From: Stenotrophomonas raiganjensis (SeqCode)
GTDB lineage: Bacteria; Pseudomonadota; Gammaproteobacteria; Xanthomonadales; Xanthomonadaceae
Assembly: GCF_030658505.1 (NCBI RefSeq)
Contig: NZ_JAUTXR010000085.1
Location: 1 to 29,593, forward strand
DNA: 29,593 bases
Reading direction: 5' to 3'
Shown: positions 1 to 7,498 of the stretch, piece after piece
Position numbering within the stretch: the first letter of the stretch is position 1
How the letters are laid out: the number at the start of each line of letters is the position of its first letter
Position numbers and translations under genes: made by a program
Notes under the pieces: model-generated
What the model saw: the letters and a program-made list of their open reading frames with translations, nothing else
Told to the model about the DNA's origin: nothing
Databases searched by the model: none

Positions 1-71
1 ACCAGCAGGCCATGCCATCCAGACCGGTCGAGTAGACATGCCAACCAGACAGATCCCAGAGAACTGTCGAA

Positions 72-173
72 GGCGGGGTGGGACCGGTTGCGGGGGCGTG
101 AGCGCCATGGATGGCGCGACCGAGCCTCCACGGACGGATTCACGGCGTCCCCCGCAACCGGACCCACCCCGCC
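72..173 (+). repeat. Variable-arm palindromic element, 52-nt core family, copy A
   Basis: Two 25-nt arms (72-96 and 149-173) are inverted repeats with one mismatch. They flank a 52-nt core (97-148). The core contains the short palindrome GCGCCATGGATGGCGC and matches, at the same length, cores at 27319-27370 (opposite strand) and 27599-27650; 42 of 52 positions agree with the latter. The arms differ from those of the other two complete copies. A matching arm sequence reappears at the right edge of the window. No reading frame here looks coding. Function is unknown; it could form a large stem-loop in RNA or a cruciform in DNA. Confidence 0.8.
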
Positions 174-225
174 ATCCCACGGATAGCCAGCTGTTGCTTC
201 GGCTGTTGCCGTTGCATTGAGCAGG

Positions 226-244
226 TGCAGGGCGCAGCCCTGCA
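226..244. repeat. Short perfect hairpin repeated at the right edge
   Basis: The 8-bp arms TGCAGGGC and GCCCTGCA enclose a 3-nt loop. The same arms with a different loop occur at 29508-29526. The hairpin lies 17 nt beyond the stop of the leftward metallo-beta-lactamase-fold gene but has no U-tract, so a terminator role is only possible. The rest of 1-260 holds element A and no convincing gene. Confidence 0.6.
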
Positions 245-260
245 AAAGAAACCCTCTACC

Positions 261-1172
261 TCAGGGCCACTGCATCTCGCCCTTGGCCACCTTCGCACTC
301 AACTCCAGCGACGCCACGCCCGCCAGCTGCGGGTAGCGCACCTGCATCGCTTTCACCAGCGCCGCACTGTCCTTGGCCTTTGCCGCCTCGGCATCGAAGG
401 CGCGGATGTAGTCCGCCGTGAACGCAAGCGCACTCGCATCCAGCGCCGCACCCGGCGCGTAGTGCCCCGGCACCACCACCTTCGGCTTCAGTGCCTGCAG
501 TCGCTGCAGGGTCTGCAACCAGTCGGTGTGCGACTTCGGCGTCTGCGTATCGGCCATCCACACGTGCTCGCCGGCCATCACCGGAATACCCCCGACGATC
601 GCGCGCAGCGACGGTACCCACAGCACGCTGCGGTCCGGGGTCGGGCCATCCAGGCCGATCAGCGGCAGGCGCTCGCCTTCCAACGACAGGGCGTCGCCTT
701 CCAGCACCTGCGGCACCACGATGCGTGCCGGCACGTCGGCGCCCATCTTCGGCCCCCAGTAGGCCAGCTTGCCGGCCTGGGTCTGCTGGATGTGGGCGAC
801 GGTCTGCGCGGTGGCGACGATGCGCGCCTGCGGGAAGGCATCCTGCAGGGTGGCCAGGCCGAAGTAGTAATCCGGATCGCCGTGGCTGATGTAGATCGTG
901 GTCAGTCGCTTGCCGCTGGCACGGATCAGCTCGACCAGCTTGCGCGCGTCGTTGGCACCGAACTGCGCATCGACCAGGATCGCGTCATGGCGGCCTTCGA
1001 TCAGTACCGAAGACACCGAGAACATCGCCTGCGGGCCGGGGTGGAAGGTCTGCAGGTGCAGCTGGGACCTGGTCGCTGTGGCAGGTGCCGGCGTGGCCGA
1101 AGCGGCCATCAGCGGAGCACTGGCGAAGCCGGCGGCCAGCGCAAGGGGAAGCAGCAGGGCAGCGGTGCGCAT
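261..1172 (-). CDS. Secreted metallo-beta-lactamase-fold hydrolase with altered metal motif
   Basis: This is a 303-residue protein. The start at 1172 was chosen because it opens a clear signal peptide (residues 1-23, ending ALA-rich before SATPAP) and follows a GGAATT purine stretch; a longer reading frame upstream is not signal-like. The fold is indicated by the strand ILVDAQFG near residues 65-72, the metal-loop segment ISHGDPDYYFG at 95-105, and VVVPGHY near residue 240. The canonical HxHxDH metal motif reads H97-G-D99-P-D101-Y102, so the second and last histidines are replaced. The product is probably periplasmic; the substrate is unknown. It lies 89 bp downstream of a co-directional reductase gene, separated by palindromes, so shared transcription is uncertain. 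The fold call is firm and the activity is not. Confidence 0.85.
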   Translation of the reverse strand: MRTAALLLPLALAAGFASAPLMAASATPAPATATRSQLHLQTFHPGPQAMFSVSSVLIEGRHDAILVDAQFGANDARKLVELIRASGKRLTTIYISHGDPDYYFGLATLQDAFPQARIVATAQTVAHIQQTQAGKLAYWGPKMGADVPARIVVPQVLEGDALSLEGERLPLIGLDGPTPDRSVLWVPSLRAIVGGIPVMAGEHVWMADTQTPKSHTDWLQTLQRLQALKPKVVVPGHYAPGAALDASALAFTADYIRAFDAEAAKAKDSAALVKAMQVRYPQLAGVASLELSAKVAKGEMQWP

Positions 1173-1198
1173 GGGGAATTCCTTGTATCGGATGGGGG

Positions 1199-1252
1199 AG
1201 CCGAGCGTGGGCTTGGCGCTACAGGTGGGTGGCGCCGGGCCATGCCCGGCGC
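1199..1252. repeat. SMAG-like half element plus GC-rich palindrome
   Basis: Positions 1199-1222 read, on the minus strand, as GTAG followed by a degenerate SMAG-type arm. Positions 1232-1252 form a perfect 9-bp hairpin (GCGCCGGGC, CAT, GCCCGGCGC). The same stem, with loop AAT, is the gph/btuB terminator at 4492-4512. Here there is no T-tract on either side, so termination is less likely. Confidence 0.6.
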
Positions 1253-1261
1253 ACGCCATGA

Positions 1262-1900
1262 TCAGTAGGCTGCCGTGATGATCTGCTTGGGGTACCGGTG
1301 CGCCTCCAGCTCGGCGACGAACGCGGCGCCGTAGTCGGCGTAGCTGATGCGGCTGTGGCCGCTGGCGTCGGCCAGGAAGGCCTTGGGCTGCACGCGGTAC
1401 TGGCCGCGCTCTTCGCCCGGGCCGATTTCGGCGGCCGGCGAGAAGAAGGTCCAGTCCAGGTCGTCCACCGCCTGCAGGCGATTGAAGGCTGCACGGTGGG
1501 CCAGCGCGTACGCCTTGTAGGCCTCCGGGAAGCTGGGGGTATCGACCAGCTGCACGCCCGGCGCCACTTCCAGGCTGCCGGCGCCACCGACCACCACCAG
1601 GCGCGGTACACCGGCCTTGCGTGCGGCAGCAGCCAGCTGCGCGGCGACCTCGCCGACGCGGCCGATGTCATCGCCCGGACGCGGGCCGTAGGCACTGGCC
1701 AGCACATCGTGGCCGGCGATGGCAGCCACCAGGGCGTCCTGGTCATCCAGCGAGGCGATCACCGGGTGGGCGCCGGCCAGTTCGGCCGGGAGGTCCTGCG
1801 CGCTGCGCACGATGACGGTGAGTTCGTGGCCGCGCGCCAGCGCGTGGCGGGCGATCTGGCGGCCGATGTTGCCGGTGGAACCAACGAGGGCGATCTTCAT
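1262..1900 (-). CDS. NAD(P)-binding Rossmann-fold oxidoreductase (NAD_binding_10 type)
   Basis: This is a 212-residue protein starting MKIALVGSTGNIG, a GxxGxxG dinucleotide-binding loop immediately at the N terminus. The compact size and atypical short-chain dehydrogenase layout fit the NAD(P)H-binding family related to NmrA and YwnB-like proteins. Internal sequences such as LVVVGGAGSLEV (near residues 105-116) and DLDWTFFSPAAEIGPG match that family. A longer frame continues upstream but crosses the divergent regulator, so 1900 is the natural start. It is transcribed away from a LysR regulator with a 108-bp intergenic region, the usual layout for a LysR target gene. The physiological substrate cannot be read from sequence; quinone or flavin reductase-like roles in redox stress are possible. 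Confidence 0.85.
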   Translation of the reverse strand: MKIALVGSTGNIGRQIARHALARGHELTVIVRSAQDLPAELAGAHPVIASLDDQDALVAAIAGHDVLASAYGPRPGDDIGRVGEVAAQLAAAARKAGVPRLVVVGGAGSLEVAPGVQLVDTPSFPEAYKAYALAHRAAFNRLQAVDDLDWTFFSPAAEIGPGEERGQYRVQPKAFLADASGHSRISYADYGAAFVAELEAHRYPKQIITAAY

Positions 1901-2008
1901 GGCAGGACTCCGTGGGGCGGTGTGGGGTGGGAATGGGGCCACTCTAGGTCGCTGCAGTCGATCGAAAAACAGCGTATAACGCGCTTGTTTGTTGCATGGA
2001 TCGTGCAG

Positions 2009-2938
2009 ATGGACCGATTGACCGCCATGACCGTGTTCGTCGAGGTGGCCGAGCGCGGCAGCCTCACCGGCGCCGCCGAGGTGCTGGACATGTCGCGGGC
2101 GATGGTCACCCGCTACCTGGCCGAGGTCGAAGGCTGGCTGGGCGCGCGCCTGCTGCACCGGACCACGCGCCGGGTCAGCCTGACCGGCCCCGGCGAGGCG
2201 GCGCTGGCGCGCTTCCGGCAGATGCTGGCCATCGGCGAGGAGCTGCAGGGCGAGCTGGCCAGCGATGATCCCGAGCCGCACGGCACGCTGCGGGTGACCG
2301 CCAGCGTGTCGTTCGGGCAGAGCCACGTGGCGCGGGCGGTGGCCGCCTTTGTCGCGCGCCATCCGGCGGCGCGCATCGAGCTGCTGCTGGTCGACCGCAC
2401 GGTGAACCTGGTGGAGGAACGGGTGGACCTGGCGGTGCGCATCGCACGCCAGATCGATCCCAGCCTGATCGCACGGCGGCTGGCCACCTGCCGCTCGGTG
2501 TTGTGCGCGACGCCGTCCTACCTGCAGGCACGCGGTACGCCCACCGCACCGGAACACCTGGCCACGCACAACTGCCTGACCCATCACTACGTCGGCAAGA
2601 GCCTGTGGCAACTGCACCGCGATGGCCGCTCGCTGTCGGTGGCGGTGGGCGGCAACATCAGCGCCAACGAAGCCTCGCTGTTGCTGGAAGCGGTACGCGC
2701 CGGCGCCGGCATCGCCATGCTGCCGACTTACCAGGTGGCGCCGCTGCTGCGCAGTGGCGAGCTGATCGAGCTGCTGCCCGAATTCAGTCTGGACGAACTT
2801 GGCATTCATGCCGTGTACGCGTCACGGCGCCAGCAGCCCGCTATCATGCGGCGATTCCTGGATTTCCTCGGCGAGTGTTTTGCCAGCCCAGCCTTCCAGG
2901 ACCTGGATTGGCGCCCACCGGGCAAGGAGAATGCATGA
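2009..2938 (+). CDS. LysR-family transcriptional regulator
   Basis: This is a 309-residue protein. The N-terminal winged helix-turn-helix spans about residues 1-60 (MDRLTAMTVFVEVAERGSLT, then MSRAMVTRYLAEVEGWLGARLLHRTTRRVSLT), the standard LysR signature. The C-terminal part is a periplasmic-binding-like effector domain (TLRVTASVSFGQ through the end). The start at 2009 sits directly on the conserved MDRLTAM; upstream codons in the frame run through the divergent reductase gene. It probably controls the divergent oxidoreductase at 1262-1900 and possibly the overlapping methyltransferase downstream, with which it shares an ATGA stop/start overlap. The effector is unknown. Confidence 0.93.
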   Translation: MDRLTAMTVFVEVAERGSLTGAAEVLDMSRAMVTRYLAEVEGWLGARLLHRTTRRVSLTGPGEAALARFRQMLAIGEELQGELASDDPEPHGTLRVTASVSFGQSHVARAVAAFVARHPAARIELLLVDRTVNLVEERVDLAVRIARQIDPSLIARRLATCRSVLCATPSYLQARGTPTAPEHLATHNCLTHHYVGKSLWQLHRDGRSLSVAVGGNISANEASLLLEAVRAGAGIAMLPTYQVAPLLRSGELIELLPEFSLDELGIHAVYASRRQQPAIMRRFLDFLGECFASPAFQDLDWRPPGKENA

Positions 2939-3726
2939 ACCATGGACAGGCTCTGATCGACCACAACCGCGCGGCCTGGGACCGCCAGGCGCGCGAAGTG
3001 CGCGAATGGTCGCGGCCGGTGGAAAGCGCAACGATCGCCGCCGCGCGCGAAGGCCGCTGGCAGGTGCACCTGACCCCGCGCGCGTTGCCGCTGGACTGGC
3101 TGGGTGATGTGCGAGGCCGCCGCATCCTGTGCCTGGCCTCGGCCGGTGGCCAGCAGGCACCGGTGCTGGCGGCAGCGGGTGCCGATGTCACCGTGCTCGA
3201 TCTGTCCGATGGGCAGCTCGAACAGGACCGGCAGGTGGCGGCGCGCGATGGCCTGCAGCTGCGCACGGTGCAGGGCGACATGCGCGATCTGCATGCGTTC
3301 GCCAACGACAGTTTCGATGTGGTGTTCCAGCCGATCTCGAACCTGTATGTCCCCGACGTGCGCCCGGTGTGGAGCGAGTGCCATCGCGTGCTCACCCGCG
3401 ACGGCATGCTGATGGCCAGCTTCTACAACCCGGTGCTGTTTGTCGGTGCGCGCGATCCGCAGCTGGACGCACAGGGCCTGATCCGGCCGCAGTACGCCAT
3501 CCCCTATTCGGACCTGGAAGACCTGCCACCGGCCGAGCGCGAGGCGAAACTGGCCCGGGGCGATGCGCTGACCTTCGGCCACAGCCTGACCGAACTGATC
3601 GCTGGCCAGCTTGATGCCGGCTTCGTCATCGATCGCTTCATGGAAGACTGGCAGCCGCAGCCACGCTTCCTGATCGATCGCTACCTGCCCACATTCCTGG
3701 CCACGCGCGCGCGCCGCATCGGTTGA
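2935..3726 (+). CDS. Class I SAM-dependent methyltransferase
   Basis: This is a 263-residue soluble protein. Motif I reads ILCLASAGGQQAPVLAAAG (about residues 65-83), followed by the acidic strand end VTVLDLS (about 86-92) and the motif-II region FDVVFQPISNLYVPDV. This is the Methyltransf_11/25 pattern for small-molecule methyltransferases. The start codon overlaps the LysR stop (ATGA at 2935-2938), so translation is probably coupled and the two genes form one operon. Motif I has LASAGGQQ where many relatives have the E/DxGxGxG form. The acceptor substrate is not identifiable. Confidence 0.85.
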   Translation: MNHGQALIDHNRAAWDRQAREVREWSRPVESATIAAAREGRWQVHLTPRALPLDWLGDVRGRRILCLASAGGQQAPVLAAAGADVTVLDLSDGQLEQDRQVAARDGLQLRTVQGDMRDLHAFANDSFDVVFQPISNLYVPDVRPVWSECHRVLTRDGMLMASFYNPVLFVGARDPQLDAQGLIRPQYAIPYSDLEDLPPAEREAKLARGDALTFGHSLTELIAGQLDAGFVIDRFMEDWQPQPRFLIDRYLPTFLATRARRIG

Positions 3727-3753
3727 GGCAGGCGTGCCCGAAACACCGCGGCG

Positions 3754-3759
3754 TACAAT
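3754..3759 (+). promoter_or_regulatory. Candidate -10 box for gph
   Basis: TACAAT within GCGTACAATGG lies 31 nt upstream of the proposed TTG start of gph, so transcription from it would give a leader of about 25 nt. No convincing -35 hexamer is found 16-18 nt upstream. The same GCGTACAAT context occurs, on the other strand, in front of queD. Confidence 0.35.
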
Positions 3760-3790
3760 GGACGGCCCCACGTCATGCAGGTGCCGTCCG

Positions 3791-4465
3791 TTGTCGTATC
3801 CCTATCCGCTGGTCGTGTTCGACCTCGATGGCACGCTGGTCGACAGCGCTGCTGATATTGCCGAAGCGCTGAACCGCACGCTGGAGGACATCGGTGTGGC
3901 ACGCGTGCCGGAAGCTACGGTGCTGGGCTGGATCGGCGATGGCGTACGCCGCCTGGTCGAGCAGGCCGTGCATGCCGCCGATCGCGAGGTCGACCTGGCT
4001 GAAGTGATGCCGGTGTTCATGGTGCACTACCGTGAGTGCCTGCTGCGCAGCCCGCGCTTGTTCGATGGCGTGGCCGACGCATTGGCGCAGCTGCGTGCAC
4101 GCGGTGTGCCGCTGGCGATCTGCACCAACAAGCCCGAAGCGCTGGTGCCGCCGCTGCTGCGGCACCTGGGCATCGGTGATGCGTTCGCGCTCGTGCTGGG
4201 TGGTGATTCGCTGCCGCAGCGCAAGCCCAGCGGTGAGCCGCTGCGGCATATCGCTGCGCACTTCGGGCTGCCGGTCGACGCCTGCCTGATGGTGGGTGAC
4301 TCGCTGACCGACTACCGCGCCGCCGAAGATGCAGGGATGCCGATCGCGCTGGTGCGTTACGGCTACCCGCGTGGCCTGGACCTGGCCACCGCACAGGCGG
4401 TGGCAGTGATCGATGACCTGCGTGAGTTGCCGGGGTTGACCGCCGGCATTCCGGTGCAGGGGTAG
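3791..4465 (+). CDS. gph: Phosphoglycolate phosphatase (HAD family)
   Basis: This is a 224-residue HAD-superfamily phosphatase that dephosphorylates 2-phosphoglycolate, a by-product of DNA 3'-end repair and oxygenase chemistry. Motif I is FDLDGTLVDS (about residues 8-17), with the Asp nucleophile and acid/base pair. Motif II is ICTNKP, motif III RKPSGEP and motif IV MVGDSLTDY. The small helical cap lies between motifs I and II. The start was assigned to TTG at 3791: it gives the compact family N terminus (SYPYPLVVFDLDGT) and has AGG nine bases upstream. An in-frame start at 3734 would add about 19 unconserved residues and lies before the candidate promoter. A strong terminator follows the stop codon. 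Confidence 0.92.
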   Translation: MSYPYPLVVFDLDGTLVDSAADIAEALNRTLEDIGVARVPEATVLGWIGDGVRRLVEQAVHAADREVDLAEVMPVFMVHYRECLLRSPRLFDGVADALAQLRARGVPLAICTNKPEALVPPLLRHLGIGDAFALVLGGDSLPQRKPSGEPLRHIAAHFGLPVDACLMVGDSLTDYRAAEDAGMPIALVRYGYPRGLDLATAQAVAVIDDLRELPGLTAGIPVQG

Positions 4466-4520
4466 ATCGACGCCATGCGTCGATGGAAAAAGCGCCGGGC
4501 AATGCCCGGCGCCTTCTTTC
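4466..4520. terminator. Bidirectional terminator between gph and btuB
   Basis: A perfect 9-bp stem (4492-4500 with 4504-4512, loop AAT) is flanked by GGAAAAA on the left and CTTCTTTC on the right, so it can serve both converging transcripts. A second perfect palindrome, ATCGACGC-CAT-GCGTCGAT (4466-4484), sits between the gph stop and this stem. Confidence 0.75.
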
Positions 4521-6363
4521 ATTTCGGCTGGTAACGCACGCTCAACTGGTACTCGCGGCCGGGCTGGTTGAACCACGCCACGGTCTCGTAGCGGCGATCG
4601 AACACGTTGGCGGCACGTGCCAGCAGCGTCCACGACGGTGCCAGCGTGTACTCGGCGCGCAGATCCAGCGTGCCGTAACCGCCGACCCTCACCGAATTGG
4701 CCGCGTTGTCATAGCGCTTGCCCGCACCCTGCACGGTCAGCCCGGCGCGGAAGTCGCCAAAGCGGCGGTCGATGTCCAGGCGCGCCGTCTGCTGCGCCCG
4801 GCGTGGCAGCCAGTTGTCGAACTGGGCACTGCCGTGGGTGCGGTTGCGCGGGTCGGTGTAGCTCAGCTGGGCGCTGATGTCGAAGCCGGCCAGCAGCACG
4901 CCACCGGTCAGCTCGGCACCGCGGATGCGCGCCTTCTCCACCTGCTGCATCTTCATCGTGAGTGCGTCGTAGGTGATCAGGTCATCGACGCGGGTTTCGT
5001 ACACGTCCAGGCCCCAGTGCCAGCCCTGGCCCTGCTGCGAAACTCCCAGGTTTGCACTCTTGGATTTCTCTGGATCGAGCGTTCGCACGCCGCTCCACGG
5101 ATCGTACAGGTCGCTGAAAGTCGGTGCCTTGAACGCTGTGCCGTAGCTGGCATTGACGCGCAGGCCGTGGCCCAGTTCCATCGCCCAGCCAACGCTGCCG
5201 GTAGCGTGATTGCCGAACTGCTGGTTGTCGTCGTTGCGTGCGCTGACCTGCAGCTGGTGGCGGCCGAAGCGGCCCTGGTACTGCACGAACACGCCGGTGT
5301 TGCGACGGCTGTCGACGAGGTAGCCCGCGCTGCTGCCATCCAGGTTGTCTTCGCTCCAATCCACGCCGGCACTCAGCAGCTGGCCCTCAGCCATGCCGAA
5401 GTCACCCTGCAGCGAGGCGCTGTTGCGGTGGGTCTGCGCACTGCCAGATATGCCGGGCGCACCGAAGTTGTCCGACTCGTTGTCACTGCGGCCGACGTTG
5501 GCGGTGAACGCCAGGCGTTCGGACGGGGTGTAGCGCACCTTGCCGGCCAGCACCTGCTGGCGGGTCTCCGAGTAGTTGTAGTAGCCGTCGTAGTGGTTCT
5601 TGCCGTCGGCACGCAATGCGCTGCCTTCCACGGTCCACTGGTCGTTGAAGCTGTAGCCGCCGCGCAGGCTCTTGGACAGGTTGCGGTAGCCGTCGCGGTC
5701 GTGCTCGTCGGCAAAGCAGCCTGCGGTGAACACCGAGGAAGAGCCGCGGCAGGCATCGATGCCGTCGGAATGCTGGTAGGCGATATCCGCACCGAACCAG
5801 CCGCGTTCGGTGCCACCACCAATGCCGCCGCTGGCTTCGCGCAGCCCGTTGCTGCCGCCGCCGAGTTGGAAGTGCGGAGCGAAATCACCCTGGTTGCGGC
5901 GGGTGAAAATCTGGATCACGCCACCAATGGCGTCAGCGCCGTACAGGCTCGACTGCGGGCCACGCACGATTTCCACGCGCTCGATCTGCGCCAGCGGCAG
6001 GTCCTGGTACATGGCCAGGCCGAGATCGGCACTGTTGATGCGCACGCCATCGACCAGCACCACGGTGTGGCCCGAGTTGGTGCCGCGCAGGAACAGCGAG
6101 CTCTGCTTGCCCAGGCCGCCGGCATTGGTCAGGTTGATGCCGGCGCGGCCGCGCAGCAGTTCCTGCAGCGAGGTGGCCTGGCTGGATTCAATCTGCGCGC
6201 GGTCGATCACCTGGGCCGGCGCGATGCTGTCCTGCAGGGCGATCGGGGTGCGGGTGGCGGTGACCAGGATCTGGTCGAGTGCGGTGGTGTCATCGGCGGC
6301 CTGGGCCAGCGCGGGCAGGGCGGCCAGCACGGCCAGGGACAGCATTCGGGACTGCAGCTTCAT
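4519..6363 (-). CDS. btuB: TonB-dependent vitamin B12 receptor BtuB
   Basis: This 614-residue outer-membrane receptor imports cobalamin using TonB energy. A signal peptide covers residues 1-22 (MKLQSRMLSLAVLAALPALAQA). It is followed by a TonB-box region (DQILVTATRTP, about 30-40), a plug domain (VIDRAQIESSQATSLQELL; GRAGINL; LFLRGTNS; VVLVDGVRI) and a 22-strand barrel. Length matches BtuB, about 600 residues. The start at 6363 was chosen for its signal peptide and the GGAG ribosome site just upstream; the reading frame extends further but runs into a cobalamin riboswitch. That riboswitch and the neighbouring cobC gene support cobalamin as the ligand. The last residues (SVRYQPK) lack the terminal aromatic residue common in barrel proteins. 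Confidence 0.94.
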   Translation of the reverse strand: MKLQSRMLSLAVLAALPALAQAADDTTALDQILVTATRTPIALQDSIAPAQVIDRAQIESSQATSLQELLRGRAGINLTNAGGLGKQSSLFLRGTNSGHTVVLVDGVRINSADLGLAMYQDLPLAQIERVEIVRGPQSSLYGADAIGGVIQIFTRRNQGDFAPHFQLGGGSNGLREASGGIGGGTERGWFGADIAYQHSDGIDACRGSSSVFTAGCFADEHDRDGYRNLSKSLRGGYSFNDQWTVEGSALRADGKNHYDGYYNYSETRQQVLAGKVRYTPSERLAFTANVGRSDNESDNFGAPGISGSAQTHRNSASLQGDFGMAEGQLLSAGVDWSEDNLDGSSAGYLVDSRRNTGVFVQYQGRFGRHQLQVSARNDDNQQFGNHATGSVGWAMELGHGLRVNASYGTAFKAPTFSDLYDPWSGVRTLDPEKSKSANLGVSQQGQGWHWGLDVYETRVDDLITYDALTMKMQQVEKARIRGAELTGGVLLAGFDISAQLSYTDPRNRTHGSAQFDNWLPRRAQQTARLDIDRRFGDFRAGLTVQGAGKRYDNAANSVRVGGYGTLDLRAEYTLAPSWTLLARAANVFDRRYETVAWFNQPGREYQLSVRYQPK

Positions 6364-6376
6364 GGGGACTCCAGGT

Positions 6377-6396
6377 GCCACGCACGCCCGCGTGGC
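6377..6396 (-). promoter_or_regulatory. Hairpin just upstream of the btuB ribosome site
   Basis: On the minus strand a 7-bp stem (GCCACGC with GCGTGGC) lies between the riboswitch and the GGAG ribosome site at about 6369-6372. No T-tract follows, which favours control of translation over premature termination. Confidence 0.45.
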
Positions 6397-6479
6397 GAAG
6401 GGGAGGAGCCGCGAAGGCAGGCATGCGCCGACGCCGCAGCGCAGGCTGCGGACATCCAGCGCCATGCCCACCGCATCGC

Positions 6480-6679
6480 GACCTGAGGCTTCCGGGCCGG
6501 TCTCCGGGCTTGCCGCCGGGTGGCGCGAGGCCACCGTCCAGGCGCCTTCCCATGCCTGCGGCACAGTGGCGGTGTTGCCTGGAATTGACGTGCTTACCGT
6601 TGCGGGGGCAGCGCCGGCCTGGCGTGGAATCACGCGTCACCGGCTTCCCGTTTCAACCTGCCGGCCAAGGCCGCAGGTC
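6480..6679 (-). promoter_or_regulatory. Cobalamin (AdoCbl) riboswitch controlling btuB
   Basis: Read on the minus strand, the region holds the hallmark segments in order: GGGAAGCCGGTGA (about 6639-6651), the GCCCCCGCAACGGTAA core (6594-6609), and the B12 box AAGCCCGGAGACCGGCC (6495-6511). Closing-stem halves GACCTGCGGC (6670-6679) and GCCTCAGGTC (6480-6489) pair with one mismatch and mark the ends. This is a known class: when cobalamin binds, btuB expression falls. The stretch 6364-6830 contains, besides the riboswitch, the hairpin at 6377-6396, a SMAG palindrome, and no gene. Confidence 0.95.
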
Positions 6680-6718
6680 ACCTGGAAGTGCGCGCAGTCT
6701 ACGGCATCGCAGGCAGCG

Positions 6719-6743
6719 GTAGAGTCGAGCCTGCTCGACTGCC
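6719..6743. repeat. SMAG (GTAG-type) palindrome, single
   Basis: GTAG is followed by the perfect hairpin AGTCGAGC-CT-GCTCGACT. This matches the short GTAG-headed palindromes known as SMAG repeats in Stenotrophomonas maltophilia. It lies between the btuB leader and cobC. Confidence 0.8.
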
Positions 6744-6830
6744 TTTAGAATGGCTGCTTGATCCCGTGGTGCCGTTGCCGATGTCCGCCTGTTTTCTGCT
6801 GTTCCCGCGCTGCCTGTACAGGGCGCACGC

Positions 6831-7409
6831 ATGATCCTCGACCTGGTCCGCCACGCCGGCAACGGTCGCGACGAGTTCCTCGATGGCCGCAGCGATCCAC
6901 CGCAGCTGGCCCGCCTGCCGCAGGAACTGGTCGACGCTTACGCCGCGCAGCCCTGGGAGCGGGTGATCAGTTCGCCGCGGCTGCGCTCGCTGCACACGGC
7001 GATGGCCCTGGCCACCCCCCGTGGGCTGGACGTGGAAGCGGACGAGGAATGGGAAGAGCTGGATTTCGGCGACTGGGACGGGCAGTCGCTGTTCGACCTG
7101 CCGGAGGATGCACTGGCGGCCTTCCACGCCGATCCGCATGCGTTCCCGCCGCCCAACGGCGAAAGCTGGGGCCACTTCGAACGGCGCATCGCCCGCGCGC
7201 TGGATCGCCTGCTCGATGATGACGATCCGGTGCCGACGCTGGTGGTCAGCCATGGCGGCCCGCTGCGCATGGTGCTGTCGCAGGTCTGCGGCCTGCCGAT
7301 GTCGCTGTGCTGGGCTCTGCGCATCGACCACGGCACGCGCCTGCGGGTGTGGCTGGAGCGCGGCGAAGTCGGGCTGGTGGGCGAGCTGCTGGAACTGCAG
7401 CAGCCCTGA
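6831..7409 (+). CDS. cobC: Alpha-ribazole phosphatase-like histidine phosphatase
   Basis: This is a 192-residue histidine phosphatase. The N-terminal motif is LVRHAGN (residues 5-11), where H8 would carry the phosphate; most family members have RHG, here RHA. The second catalytic histidine lies in VVSHGGPLR (about residue 136). The segment ELDFGDWDGQS matches the E-x-x-F/Y-G-x-W-E/D-G motif of CobC and phosphoglycerate-mutase-like enzymes. CobC removes phosphate from alpha-ribazole phosphate during assembly of the cobalamin lower ligand. Placement next to a riboswitch-controlled btuB supports cobalamin salvage, although no other cob genes are in the window; a general histidine phosphatase is the alternative. 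A SMAG dimer follows the stop. Confidence 0.8.
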   Translation: MILDLVRHAGNGRDEFLDGRSDPPQLARLPQELVDAYAAQPWERVISSPRLRSLHTAMALATPRGLDVEADEEWEELDFGDWDGQSLFDLPEDALAAFHADPHAFPPPNGESWGHFERRIARALDRLLDDDDPVPTLVVSHGGPLRMVLSQVCGLPMSLCWALRIDHGTRLRVWLERGEVGLVGELLELQQP

Positions 7410-7417
7410 TCTGCTCT

Positions 7418-7486
7418 TGTAGAGCCGAGCCATGCTCGGCTGCACTTCGATCAGAGAGGCCAGCCGAGCGTGGGCTCGGCTCTACA
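7418..7486. repeat. SMAG dimer in inverted orientation
   Basis: TGTAGAGCCGAGCCATGCTCGGCT at the left is answered by an inverted copy ending GGCTCGGCTCTACA at the right. Both monomers form their own stems and the pair can form one long stem. It separates the convergent cobC and TfoX_C-domain genes and may help end both transcripts. Confidence 0.85.
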
Positions 7487-7498
7487 GAAGGGCGCGCC

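Noticed and set aside
1232..1252. Intrinsic terminator after the NAD(P)-binding reductase gene
   Set aside because: The stem is perfect but no T-tract follows on either strand, so it was recorded only as a palindrome.
111..1268. A 385-codon rightward frame opposite the metallo-beta-lactamase-fold gene
   Set aside because: Composition is typical of an antisense frame (R, Q, H and L rich) and it begins inside palindromic element A.
2806..3771. Leftward frame across the methyltransferase gene
   Set aside because: The rightward frame contains the SAM-binding motifs and a coupled ATGA start; the leftward product has no motif.
4483..6486. A 667-codon open frame opposite btuB
   Set aside because: It is an antisense shadow of the GC-rich btuB gene; the composition is biased to A, V, Q and H without domains, while btuB has a signal peptide, plug motifs and a riboswitch.
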